IMG/VR virus record: IMGVR_UViG_3300009082_000047
Coordinates: 1 to 30,510 of that record
DNA from: a virus
Direction: 5' to 3' (one strand)
DNA length: 30,510 nucleotides
Of the stretch, positions 16,190 through 23,164 are shown in pieces; the stretch's first letter is position 1; every line of letters begins with the position of its first letter. The notes under the pieces are model-generated. The model was not told the DNA's origin. It searched no databases and saw only the letters and a list, made by a program, of their open reading frames with translations. Both the position numbers and the translations under genes were made by a program.

Positions 16190-16470
16190 GCTTCCGCCTT
16201 TTTGTCGTCGCCAATGATCACGCCGTCGAAGTTCCACAGGTTGATCCAGGTCATAAACAGCCCGCGTTGTTTGTCTTTGATCTTTTGGTCTTCGCTTGCC
16301 GTGTATTGGGTGACAACGTGGTCATATCCGCGATGCAAAAAATGCGGAACCAGTCGGATTACGTGCCACTTGCTGACGATGCCAAACTCTTCAGCCAGCC
16401 GCGATCTACGCATCAGCACATAGCCGCCTTCACGCAGCCATTTACCGAAGGCGTAGGTTAGGCAGTTCAT
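16186..16470 (-). CDS. Hypothetical phage protein, 94 aa
   Basis: Start MNCLTYAFGKWLREGGYVLM at ATG 16470, overlapping the previous stop (ATGA). Basic, with a region that reads as a helix-turn-helix-like RRSRLAEEFGIVSKWHVIRL and aromatic residues near the end. No membrane segment. Lies between lysis-neighbourhood genes; function unknown. Confidence 0.6.
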   Translation of the reverse strand: MNCLTYAFGKWLREGGYVLMRRSRLAEEFGIVSKWHVIRLVPHFLHRGYDHVVTQYTASEDQKIKDKQRGLFMTWINLWNFDGVIIGDDKKAEA

Positions 16471-16700
16471 CGCATTCCCCACACGTCTGACATGGTTGGG
16501 TGCAGCTTGTCGTGCAGTTCGATCAGTCCCATCAGCGCACCGCTGGCCGCTTCGTTGAATCCTTGCCGCCCGTAGCGCGACGGCAGCATCAGGTCGGTCA
16601 TGTAGCTCGCACAGAGCGGATCGCCCCAGGTCTGCACGATGCGCTCGGCGATGTGCGGGTGCTGGTATCGAATGGCGGCGATCATGTCGGCGGGGATCAC
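16467..16700 (-). CDS. Hypothetical phage protein, 77 aa, GTG start
   Basis: GTG start at 16700 overlaps the stop of the 40-residue gene before it (GTGA). Sequence AERIVQTWGDPLCASYMTDL and FNEAASGALMGLIELHDKLH: helical, soluble. The GTG is preferred over the downstream ATG because of the stop/start coupling. Confidence 0.6.
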   Translation of the reverse strand: MIPADMIAAIRYQHPHIAERIVQTWGDPLCASYMTDLMLPSRYGRQGFNEAASGALMGLIELHDKLHPTMSDVWGMR

Positions 16701-16819
16701 TCGATGGCCTCACGTGCAACCCAGCCGGCAGCGAAGGCCAGCATTGCCCAGTAGGCCGGCACGCGGCCGTTTTCAGCTAGGCGAATCCAGTCGTCGAAGG
16801 CTTTGAGCATGCGTTCCAT
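16697..16819 (-). CDS. 40-residue small membrane protein
   Basis: A short gene: it begins at ATG 16819, sharing a TGATG overlap with the Rz-like stop, and ends at TGA 16697-16699, overlapping the next GTG. Product MERMLKAFDDWIRLAENGRV followed by a hydrophobic stretch PAYWAMLAFAAGWVA. A single membrane pass is likely. Overlaps at both ends indicate a real gene in the coupled lysis cassette; it may be a small holin-accessory protein. Confidence 0.7.
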   Translation of the reverse strand: MERMLKAFDDWIRLAENGRVPAYWAMLAFAAGWVAREAIE

Positions 16820-17322
16820 CACTTCACAGCCTTTTCAGGTTGATGCCAGTCAATGAGCGCGTTGAATTGGGCGATGCAGGCGTTGGCGCGTCCATAGTTT
16901 TCGGCAACATTGGCGGCAACAAGAGCGGCAGCAATGGTTGCGGACGGATCAACAGGTCGGCTGGCGGCTTGGGGCATTCCGGCGCCTGATACAGCGGCAT
17001 TGACGAGCACCCCGAGATCAGCAGGACAGTTGCCAGTAATGCCGTTGGCATACGCCAGGTATTCGGTCTTGACATCGTTCAGCCTCCGCTGCGTTTTGAT
17101 AAGTTCCGCGCTGATCGCGTCACCCCGCGCGACTTCAGACAGATATCTTTGATGCGCTGCCGCCGCAGCTTCAGCCGCAGCCAGTTGATGCCTTCCTTCG
17201 CAAGCAGCCATGCCGCGATTAAACACAGCCAGATAGCCGCCAACACAAAGACCGGCGACAACAAGGCCAAGGCCAATCCACTGCGTAATGGGGCTTCGGA
17301 TGATCTTGAAAAACGCAAGCAT
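16819..17322 (-). CDS. Rz: Rz-like i-spanin
   Basis: 167 residues. One N-terminal membrane segment (about residues 14-33, WIGLGLVVAGLCVGGYLAVF) then a periplasmic, Ala-rich coiled-coil region (AAAEAAAAAHQRYLSEVARG) and a C-terminal part. This is inner-membrane spanin architecture. The diagnostic feature is the lipoprotein gene nested in another frame (16824-17075). Its stop overlaps the start of the 40-residue gene. Lysis gene order here: endolysin, holin, 70-aa protein, spanins. Confidence 0.8.
   Translation of the reverse strand: MLAFFKIIRSPITQWIGLGLVVAGLCVGGYLAVFNRGMAACEGRHQLAAAEAAAAAHQRYLSEVARGDAISAELIKTQRRLNDVKTEYLAYANGITGNCPADLGVLVNAAVSGAGMPQAASRPVDPSATIAAALVAANVAENYGRANACIAQFNALIDWHQPEKAVK
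16824..17075 (-). CDS. Rz1: Rz1-like o-spanin lipoprotein, nested inside Rz
   Basis: 83 residues read in a different frame within the i-spanin gene. N-terminal signal with lipobox: TALLATVLLISGC, cysteine at about residue 23, then SSMPLYQAPECPKPPADLL, Pro-rich. This is a lipoprotein destined for the outer membrane, partner of the i-spanin. The nested start at ATG 17075 lies inside the i-spanin gene; nested Rz/Rz1 pairs are well known. Confidence 0.85.
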   Translation of the reverse strand: MSRPNTWRMPTALLATVLLISGCSSMPLYQAPECPKPPADLLIRPQPLLPLLLPPMLPKTMDAPTPASPNSTRSLTGINLKRL

Positions 17323-17323
17323 T

Positions 17324-17536
17324 TCATTTCTCTATCGGCCACGTTTTGCGGTAGGCGTCAATTTCGTTGATGAACTTGAAGAAATCGGCCCATTCGGAAT
17401 TGTCAATAAGGAGGCTCCCTTCTCCGACATAACCTAGAGATAACCAACCAGACTCATCTAATGCAGCCACCTTGCCGCCGATGTACTCATCAGGAATTAA
17501 GATCGTGTAGTGTTTTCCGTTCTCTACGATTTTCAT
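17324..17536 (-). CDS. Small unknown protein in lysis cassette
   Basis: 70 residues, MKIVENGKHYTILIPDEYIG..., starting two bases after the holin-like gene's stop. Soluble, mixed alpha/beta, no membrane or signal segment. It sits between holin and spanins. Function not recognised. Confidence 0.65.
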   Translation of the reverse strand: MKIVENGKHYTILIPDEYIGGKVAALDESGWLSLGYVGEGSLLIDNSEWADFFKFINEIDAYRKTWPIEK

Positions 17537-17537
17537 T

Positions 17538-17765
17538 TCATTTGCTTCCCGTTTTGTCAGTCCACTCGCGCCCCAGCCAGACGGCGAGCACGGCGGCAAA
17601 GGCGATACCGAACTCCGTGGCGCTCATGGCCGGAAACGTCAGCCCCCAAAGCATCAGACCGGCGACGGCGAACTTGTAGATCAGCACCAGCGCAGCCAGC
17701 GCGACAAACAGCAGCGTGTGGCTTTCCCGGCCCCGGCTATCTTTGATGGTGGGCAGGAATCTCAT
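17538..17765 (-). CDS. Putative holin
   Basis: 75 residues with two hydrophobic segments (about residues 17-42, TLLFVALAALVLIYKFAVAG, and 49-65, TEFGIAFAAVLAVWLG) and charged ends, the last GREWTDKTGSK. Size and topology match class II-like phage holins, and the gene directly follows the endolysin with an ATGA overlap. Holin identity is by topology and neighbours. Confidence 0.7.
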   Translation of the reverse strand: MRFLPTIKDSRGRESHTLLFVALAALVLIYKFAVAGLMLWGLTFPAMSATEFGIAFAAVLAVWLGREWTDKTGSK

Positions 17766-18178
17766 GCGTAAAATGTCCTTCTTCCAGAGCGCGGCGCGCG
17801 ATTGGTCAGGTGCAGCCAGCCGCGTGTTTGCGCTGGGTGCTCGCGGTAGAGTCCGAAGCGTTCAAGCAGCGGGTCGGTGATGGCGTTGTCCAGGTCGCCA
17901 TCGGCATCGTAGATATCGACACCGCGCCCTTCCTTGTGACTGCTGTGCGCGGATCCGGTCAGGCAGACGGCCGGACGCCAGCCGCCATTTTTCTCGCCAG
18001 CAATCAGCGTGCCGGTGATTGGGTTGATGTCCAAATCGGCCGCGCCGGACTCCACCAGGCTGGCCAGCAGTTTGTTGACCTGCACCAGCAGCATTTCTGC
18101 GCTGGCGCGATGATCGGCACTGATACCGGGATGGCCTACATATCCGGCGAAGTAGTCGGCGAGGGTGATGCGGCTCAT
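17762..18178 (-). CDS. Endolysin, D-Ala-D-Ala carboxypeptidase-like (peptidase M15)
   Basis: 138 residues. The zinc-site signature of the M15 family is present: SSHKEGRGVDI (S79, H81, D88) and the C-terminal WLHL (His at about 123), with an acidic residue between. The N-terminal part is a helical segment (YFAGYVGHPGISADHRASAE). Acts on peptidoglycan peptide crosslinks after holin opens the membrane. No signal sequence is seen, consistent with holin-dependent release. It follows a large inverted repeat and is the first lysis gene. Confidence 0.85.
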   Translation of the reverse strand: MSRITLADYFAGYVGHPGISADHRASAEMLLVQVNKLLASLVESGAADLDINPITGTLIAGEKNGGWRPAVCLTGSAHSSHKEGRGVDIYDADGDLDNAITDPLLERFGLYREHPAQTRGWLHLTNRAPRSGRRTFYA

Positions 18179-18189
18179 GCGGGCCTCCG

Positions 18190-18237
18190 GTTGATCTTCC
18201 GGGCCGCCCTGGTGACAAGGCGGCCGAGACGATCAAC
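18190..18237 (-). promoter_or_regulatory. 48-bp inverted repeat before the lysis genes
   Basis: Outer arms GTTGATC/GATCAAC (18190-18196, 18231-18237) enclose a perfect inner stem GGCCGCC/GGCGGCC (18202-18208, 18219-18225) with a 10-base loop. No T run follows on the minus strand, so it is not a classical terminator. It lies in the 61-base gap between the head-protein gene and the endolysin, just upstream of its GGAGG ribosome site, and could stop, process or stabilise the transcript. Confidence 0.65.
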
Positions 18238-18239
18238 GC

Positions 18240-18620
18240 TTAAACGGTTTTCTTCTTACCGATTGCAGTACAGCCGACCAGCGCGCCACCTGTAACGATG
18301 GTGCCGACGTAGCCGATGTATTGAAGGCACTTGTTCAGCTCAATCGACAACGACTGGGCGGCCGGGTCGTTTGAAGTGCTCACCGTGGTGAAGGTGCCCA
18401 CCGTGGTCGGGCTGGACAGATTGCTGGAGGCCGAAGTGATGACGGTGCCGATCAAGGTGCCGCCATCCAGAATGCCGGCGTTCTGCGTGACAATCAGAAA
18501 GCCATCATAATCGGTCACATCAATGCCGGCCGCGCTGGTGGCGTTGGCGGTGGCTGCGGCATCGACTGACGCCAGCAGTTGCATGGTGGTCACCGCCTGC
18601 GAAATGGAGGAGGGAATCAT
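18240..18620 (-). CDS. Head-associated protein, possible capsid decoration
   Basis: 126 residues, Ser/Thr/Val/Ile rich, without charge clusters (STSNDPAAQSLSIELNKCL, VTGGALVGCTAIGKKKTV at the end). Start ATG 18620 overlaps the previous stop (ATGA). Lying two genes after the capsid gene suggests decoration or stabilisation (the lambda gpD/FI slot); no sequence proof. Confidence 0.6.
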   Translation of the reverse strand: MIPSSISQAVTTMQLLASVDAAATANATSAAGIDVTDYDGFLIVTQNAGILDGGTLIGTVITSASSNLSSPTTVGTFTTVSTSNDPAAQSLSIELNKCLQYIGYVGTIVTGGALVGCTAIGKKKTV

Positions 18621-18841
18621 GGCGTATCCTTTTCAGGTTCAACCGCGCCGAGCACCAGTTCAGGCGTATCAACAGCGGTCATGGGTTTTTTCTTGGCCAG
18701 CTTCACAGGCTCATCCGGTGCCGGAATAGACTTACCAGTCTGGATCAGCATGCGCGCCAGTTTTTCCGGCGCTTCATAGACGCTGCCCACCGCCTGGACG
18801 TTGCCGTCCAGGAAGTGGCCGCGCAGGGCTTTAAGTTTCAT
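18617..18841 (-). CDS. Small head-module protein
   Basis: 74 residues, MKLKALRGHFLDGNVQAVGS then YEAPEKLARMLIQTGK and a Lys/Pro-rich tail. Starts at ATG 18841, 14 bases after the capsid stop; a TTG at 18859 would extend it by six residues. A small protein with LRGHFL/VxxxG layout and short basic tail matches head-completion genes next to capsid genes, loosely. Unknown. Confidence 0.65.
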   Translation of the reverse strand: MKLKALRGHFLDGNVQAVGSVYEAPEKLARMLIQTGKSIPAPDEPVKLAKKKPMTAVDTPELVLGAVEPEKDTP

Positions 18842-18855
18842 CGCCCTGCACCCTA

Positions 18856-20685
18856 TCAAGCGACGGTGGCGTCGTAGCTGAACGCAGTCGGGTAGCGCAT
18901 GCCGGTGTCGATGGCGTACCAGGCGCGCACGGCAGACAGCCCGCGGGTAAAATCGCTATAGGGGTTTACCATTAACTCTAATTGCCCCCATTCTGCTACG
19001 ACAACACTTGGCCACAATCCAAACAGCATGGTGTTGGCAGCCATCTGGTTGGTGGCGCGGCAGGGGAAGCCGGCCATCATGCCTTCCAGCAGCGAGCCAT
19101 TCCAGATCGGGGTGTCAGTGTTGGCGAAGCGCGAGCGACCCATCAGCAGTGCGGCAGAAGCCGGGTCGGCAACGTAGGCGCAGCCAGGGCGCAGCGCGTT
19201 AGCGGCCATGACATCCACTTGGGCGGCAAGAACATCGGCAAAGGTGCTGGTGTCGTCGGTGTCAAACATGCCGACGCCGCTGGTGCCAACGATGCCTTGC
19301 GGCTGGCCGTTATTACCCGCACCGCGAATCGCGGCCACGTCAACCGCCAGCGCCAAAACTTGCGCCAGGTCGTTCATCACCATCGCTTCCACGTCTGGGC
19401 TGGATTGGCTCATCAGTTGATGGCTGATTTCTGTCAACGCAGCGACGTTCTTCGGAGACAGTGAGAGTTGGCCGAGCGTGGCCTGGCTTTCGGTAATCGC
19501 GGTGTTTTCGTCGGCCAGCCAGTAAGCGGTGCCGCCGGCCGTCATTTTCGGGATGGTGATGTTGCCGACCAGGCCGGTTAGGCGGGTTGCGCCCAGGCTC
19601 AACACCACGGAATCGTTGCGCAGCAAATCGATGAAGTTACCGGGCTGGTTGTCGGTGTTGACCAGATATTGCGAACCGGACACGCCGGCGACGGTCATGT
19701 CACGGCGGCCACCCTGCGAACGGGCCTGCACTTCCATTGGGACGAAGAAGCTGGAACCGCTGCGGGCATTGACGCCATGCACTGACATCACCGCCTTGTG
19801 CGCTTCCAGTTCCATGCCGGCCTTGGACCAGTCCTTGGTCATCGCAGCGCGCAGGGCGCGGGTGACGCTGTAATTGGCGGTTTCCTTCTTGCTCATGCCA
19901 ATGCCGGCCGGCATCTGGTCCTTGCCGCGTTCCTGCATGATCTTGATCATGTCGTCGGCGACTTGTTCCAGGCTGGCGCCTGCGCTGATCCATTCGCGCT
20001 CGAAGCGTGAATCCAGCGCGTTGGCACGGCACAGGTTCTGGATGGCCAGCTTGCGCTTGCCTTCGATTTCCAGCATGTTCATGCGTTGGGCGGGAGCACC
20101 GTTTTCGGTGATCTGGATGTCGGCGATGACGCCCGCCGGGGCGTTTTGGGTTTCAGCCATGATGGCCTCCTGTGATGTGGCGGGTTGCGCCGGGGTTAAA
20201 TCGGGTTGTTCAGTCAGATTGAATTCGGGAAGTTCGCGGAAGAAGCCGGCGTTGATGTCGGCCGGCTCGGCGACCAGTGCGGTATGCGTTGGCATCCAGC
20301 GGGTGGTGATCAGCACGCCATCGTTGCGGACATAACCCTTGATGCGGGCATAGCCGACCGAGACGGATCGGATGATGCCGGCCATAACGTCCTGAGCCAG
20401 TTCGGCTGCTTCCGAGCGGGTTCCGAAGCGGGCGATGCCGCGCATGGTGCCGGATGCAAAGCTGATATCCTCGACCAGCCCGACGTTGATCTGGCCGGAT
20501 CGGTGCGTGGCGATGATCGGGATCGGCGCGCGGGAAAGGTCAACCGCTTCCGTGCTATGCACCAGGATCTCCGGGCCGTCCTGCACTTCGACCACGGCAT
20601 CGCTTGATATCACCACCGGGATGCGGCCATCCTCGGCGCGGGTGGCTTCAAAGGTAAAATGGCGGATCTGCGCGTTATGTCTCAT
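18856..20685 (-). CDS. Fused prohead protease / major capsid protein (HK97 type)
   Basis: 609 residues. Residues about 1-170 are an HK97-type prohead protease: His at about 61 (ATHRSGQ) and Ser in SVSVGY at about 109 are the expected catalytic pair. The remainder is an HK97-fold capsid protein, ending RYPTAFSYDATVA. An in-frame ATG at 20160 (residue 176, MAETQNAPAGV) is preceded by a perfect AGGAGG five to six bases upstream, so the capsid part (434 residues) can be made separately from the protease, like nested starts in lambda C/Nu3. Start ATG 20685 overlaps the portal stop by 11 bases. Confidence 0.85.
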   Translation of the reverse strand: MRHNAQIRHFTFEATRAEDGRIPVVISSDAVVEVQDGPEILVHSTEAVDLSRAPIPIIATHRSGQINVGLVEDISFASGTMRGIARFGTRSEAAELAQDVMAGIIRSVSVGYARIKGYVRNDGVLITTRWMPTHTALVAEPADINAGFFRELPEFNLTEQPDLTPAQPATSQEAIMAETQNAPAGVIADIQITENGAPAQRMNMLEIEGKRKLAIQNLCRANALDSRFEREWISAGASLEQVADDMIKIMQERGKDQMPAGIGMSKKETANYSVTRALRAAMTKDWSKAGMELEAHKAVMSVHGVNARSGSSFFVPMEVQARSQGGRRDMTVAGVSGSQYLVNTDNQPGNFIDLLRNDSVVLSLGATRLTGLVGNITIPKMTAGGTAYWLADENTAITESQATLGQLSLSPKNVAALTEISHQLMSQSSPDVEAMVMNDLAQVLALAVDVAAIRGAGNNGQPQGIVGTSGVGMFDTDDTSTFADVLAAQVDVMAANALRPGCAYVADPASAALLMGRSRFANTDTPIWNGSLLEGMMAGFPCRATNQMAANTMLFGLWPSVVVAEWGQLELMVNPYSDFTRGLSAVRAWYAIDTGMRYPTAFSYDATVA

Positions 20686-22207
20686 TGTCGTCTTCTTCCT
20701 CGGGCACTTCGGGCACGTCTGGCACTGGTTGCGGCGGCATGATTTCCACCGGCGGCGATGTGGTGTCGGTGGTGATGTCGTTTTCTTCCAGCATGTCCAG
20801 CTCGCGGCGGCGGGTGGCAATCACGTCTTCGATATCCAGCCCGCCCGCAGTGGCGGCGATGATGTCGGTCTTGGTGATGTAGCCCGCCAGCTCGGCTTCC
20901 TTGTAGGCTTTGACTTCCTTGGCGGGATCAACCCAGCCCCAGCCACGCGGCTTGAACTTGACCGCCTCGAACTTGGCGCGGTTGGCGCCGTAGTCCTGGA
21001 TGTCTATCGGCGCAATGGCGCGGACAAACACGGCGGCCTGCATGAATTCACGATGCAGCGGATCGCGGAAGGAACGCATCCACCAGGCTTGCAGCACGCG
21101 CCAGGTGTCGCGGTCATCCAGCAAGGCCAGGCGGCTGCTGCTGTAATTGCTTTGCGAATAATCCCGGCTCAGGCTTTCGTAACTGACCCCGACGCCGGCC
21201 GCGATTCCGCGCAGGGCGTCGCGGGTGAACGGGTCGAAGGTTTCATTCGGGTAGGTCGGGTCCCAGGAGCTGAACTTGTAGCCGGGCGGCAGTTGCGTGA
21301 ATTCGCCGGCCTCGACCGTCATGTTGGGCGTGCCGTCGGCTTCTTCGCCGTCCTTGATGACCTGTTCGCCTTCCGGGTTTTCAAAGAAGCCGACTTTGCT
21401 GGCGCCGATGCGGGCTGATATCACCGCGGCTTCTTCAAACTCGCCCAACTGGTTCAGCCGGCTGATGGCCGCATGCAGGGCCGGGACGCCGCGCATCTGC
21501 GGCCAGCGGTCGGTCAACTTCAGATGGATGATATCGGCGGCTTCGACGCGCACGATCTCGTCGAGTTGCTTGCCCGGCGTCAAGCGCATCGTGTTGGGAT
21601 GCTGCTTGTGGAAATAGTAGGCGAGCGGACGATTAAACTCGTCATGCTCGATGCCCATCATGATTGTCCGGCCGTTGGTGGACTTGATCTCAAAGTCATC
21701 GGCCAGGCGCTCGGGTTCAATCAGTTCCAGCGCCAGCGGAATGGTGCCGGCGCCAAACGGGCGACGATGTTTGCGGATGAAGACCTCGCCGGCCTGGAAC
21801 ACTTCCGACATCGCCGCGCGCTCAAAATCCGAGAAGTGCAAGGCGCCGCCGGTGTGGCAGGTATCGGCGCGGCTCCATTCCTTCCAGGTCTTCTCGATGG
21901 CGTCGTTGATGTCGTTCAGCAGGCGGCCGCGCTGGTTCATAACTTGCGCCTGCACGCCGACACCCATGCCGATCACGTTGTTGACCACGACCATGCAGGC
22001 GCGCTTGGCATAGACGTTATCGCGGCACAAGGCGCGCGAACGGTTGCGCAGGATCGGCAGGCTGGAATACAGCTCACTGTCGGACGAGCCGGCGGATGCG
22101 GTAAACATCAGGCGGCCACCCTTGGCGCCAGAGTAAAGCCGTTGCCCGGTCTTTGCCTTTGGCGCCGGCGTTGCTTTGTCGCGCTTGAAGAAATCCAGAA
22201 TCTTCAT
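20675..22207 (-). CDS. Portal protein (lambda gpB family)
   Basis: 510 residues, the usual length. N-terminal basic motif MKILDFFKRDKATPAPKAKT, then NVYAKRACMVVVNNVIGMGV (a conserved portal signature), then LELIEPERLADDF, and RGWGWVDPAKEVKAYKEAEL near the C-terminus, followed by an acidic tail (EEEDDNET). Forms the dodecameric ring at the packaging vertex. Position between the gpW-like and the capsid gene is as in lambda. Overlaps both neighbours. Confidence 0.9.
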   Translation of the reverse strand: MKILDFFKRDKATPAPKAKTGQRLYSGAKGGRLMFTASAGSSDSELYSSLPILRNRSRALCRDNVYAKRACMVVVNNVIGMGVGVQAQVMNQRGRLLNDINDAIEKTWKEWSRADTCHTGGALHFSDFERAAMSEVFQAGEVFIRKHRRPFGAGTIPLALELIEPERLADDFEIKSTNGRTIMMGIEHDEFNRPLAYYFHKQHPNTMRLTPGKQLDEIVRVEAADIIHLKLTDRWPQMRGVPALHAAISRLNQLGEFEEAAVISARIGASKVGFFENPEGEQVIKDGEEADGTPNMTVEAGEFTQLPPGYKFSSWDPTYPNETFDPFTRDALRGIAAGVGVSYESLSRDYSQSNYSSSRLALLDDRDTWRVLQAWWMRSFRDPLHREFMQAAVFVRAIAPIDIQDYGANRAKFEAVKFKPRGWGWVDPAKEVKAYKEAELAGYITKTDIIAATAGGLDIEDVIATRRRELDMLEENDITTDTTSPPVEIMPPQPVPDVPEVPEEEDDNET

Positions 22208-22755
22208 GCAAACCTCGCCACGATGCGCGTTTTGTAGATGCCGCTCGCTTTTTGTTCTTCGCGGGAGACTTCCAGCTTGAATTGCGTGCGCATCTGCATC
22301 AGGCGATCCTTGTCGCGGCTGATGTTGCGGTCGCCGGTGCTGGCGCTGATCATGTCGAGCTGGTCGCCGGTGGCGCGCGATTCCAACGCGGCTTCGATGG
22401 CTTCCAGCATGCGGCGGGCAAAGCTGCGGCCATCATGCAAGGCATCTTTGGCCAGGTTCGGCAGCAGCGTAAAGCGGCCCGCATCGGCCTCGAAGCGCTC
22501 GGTGGCGGATTCGATCACGGCCAGCCAGTCATAAACGCCAGCCACCAGCGCCGCGGTGGTGGCTTTGGCGACGGTGACGGCATAATTGGCGCCGTCTGCG
22601 CTAGCTACTACGTCAAACTTGGCGGCAGCGCTGCGAAAGTAATAGGTCAGCGTCCACAACGAAGCCGGAAAGTCGGCCAGGTCTTCGCGTCGCCATTGCC
22701 AGGTATCGCCGCAGCGGGCTGAAGTGGGTTCTGTCGTGGGGATGGTTTGCGCCAT
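22204..22755 (-). CDS. gpW-like connector with N-terminal beta domain
   Basis: 183 residues. The C-terminal ~80 residues (GRSFARRMLEAIEAALESRA, then RDKDRLMQMRTQFKLEVSRE) resemble gpW-type connectors, with a helical hairpin and R-x-x-L-x-x-x-R pattern. The first ~100 residues are a beta domain (DTWQWRREDLADFPASLWTL). It is immediately upstream of the portal, as gpW is of gpB. Its start at ATG 22755 is the end of the 57-bp repeat. gpW assignment is by layout and helix pattern. Confidence 0.7.
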   Translation of the reverse strand: MAQTIPTTEPTSARCGDTWQWRREDLADFPASLWTLTYYFRSAAAKFDVVASADGANYAVTVAKATTAALVAGVYDWLAVIESATERFEADAGRFTLLPNLAKDALHDGRSFARRMLEAIEAALESRATGDQLDMISASTGDRNISRDKDRLMQMRTQFKLEVSREEQKASGIYKTRIVARFA

Positions 22756-22809
22756 GCCGCCAGACTAGGCGGGCGGTGTGACCTTATGCGGCCCGATTCG
22801 TCACTTTTT
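22753..22809 (-). repeat. 57-bp leader repeat, copy 2 (upstream of gpW-like gene)
   Basis: One mismatch to copy 1 (12097-12153). It contains two inverted repeats (GTGAC...GTCAC and CCGCC...GGCGG) and ends at the ATG of the gene that follows. The second hairpin abuts or covers the ribosome site. Both downstream genes encode neck/head-tail connector proteins. Outside it, flanks do not match. Confidence 0.9.
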
Positions 22810-22811
22810 GG
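22800..22811. repeat. 12-bp direct repeat at left edge of the accessory island
   Basis: GTCACTTTTTGG here is repeated at 24335-24346 in the same orientation. The left copy is the end of the 57-bp repeat; the right copy contains the stop of the Mor-like gene. Joining the two would restore a simple Mor-like-stop/leader junction without island DNA. Confidence 0.8.
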
Positions 22812-22843
22812 CGGTGGCCTTGTAGATCATTGATACTTGACTT

Positions 22844-22860
22844 CTAACATGCGTTAGAGC
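22844..22860. other. attC remnant / cassette boundary box
   Basis: The string CTAACATGCGTTAGAGC contains a GTTAGAG box (22853-22859) and a facing CTAAC (22844-22848). ATGC before GTT matches the ATGC before the GTTGGGC box in the complete site at 23110-23164. It is the boundary whose complement, with 10 bases (GTTAGAGCGC/GCGCTCTAAC), is the other outer box of that site. Confidence 0.6.
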
Positions 22861-23089
22861 GCACGCGAGCGGCCTTCATCCTCACGCGAATCTGTGCCAG
22901 TTCGTTGCCGTTAATCGGTTCCTCGTCTGCTGCTTCATCAAGCGAGAGTGCGATGTTCGTCCGAAGCCACGCATTCATCATTTCGCCAATCTCGCCCCAT
23001 CCGTCCGCATGGCGCTCGATCAGTTGGAACGCGATAGCCCCATCCATTCCTGCCCATTGTTGTTTCTTGTCCGCTTCTTCTGGTGTCAT
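22844..23089 (-). CDS. Island gene A, cassette-like hypothetical protein
   Basis: 81 residues, MTPEEADKKQQWAGMDGAIA..., start at ATG 23089 with GGAG seven bases upstream. Acidic and helical, without membrane segment. Reading ends with RSNAC and a TAG at 22844-22846 just beyond the attC-like outer box GTTAGAG (22853-22859). Genes that read into an attC box at the 3' end are typical of integron cassettes. Function unknown; typical of cassette ORFs. Confidence 0.65.
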   Translation of the reverse strand: MTPEEADKKQQWAGMDGAIAFQLIERHADGWGEIGEMMNAWLRTNIALSLDEAADEEPINGNELAQIRVRMKAARVRSNAC

Positions 23090-23109
23090 ATTCTTTCTCC
23101 GTAAATGCG

Positions 23110-23164
23110 CTCTAACCAGTCATTCAAGCGGGACGCTGCGCGCCCCTTAATTCATGCGTTGGGC
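23110..23164. other. attC: attC-like integron recombination site (complete)
   Basis: 55 bp. Outer boxes CTCTAAC (23110-23116) and GTTGGGC (23158-23164, a match to GTTRRRY). Inner arms TTCAAGCGGG (23123-23132) and CCCCTTAA (23143-23150) pair with one extrahelical C, as in canonical attC sites. Plus-strand order RYYYAAC-like box, TTCAAG, hairpin, CTTAA, GTTRRRY is that of canonical attC. Crossover expected between G23158 and T23159. The left box is the perfect 10-base complement of 22853-22862, the start of the same cassette. Confidence 0.75.

Noticed and set aside
18202-18225. Rho-independent terminator
   Set aside because: A strong stem but no T run on either strand immediately after it, so it is listed as a regulatory structure instead.
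20435-22237. Several plus-strand open frames (327 and 254 codons) over portal and protease
   Set aside because: Shadows of high-GC genes; no ribosome sites and composition rich in Gly/Arg/Ala/His.
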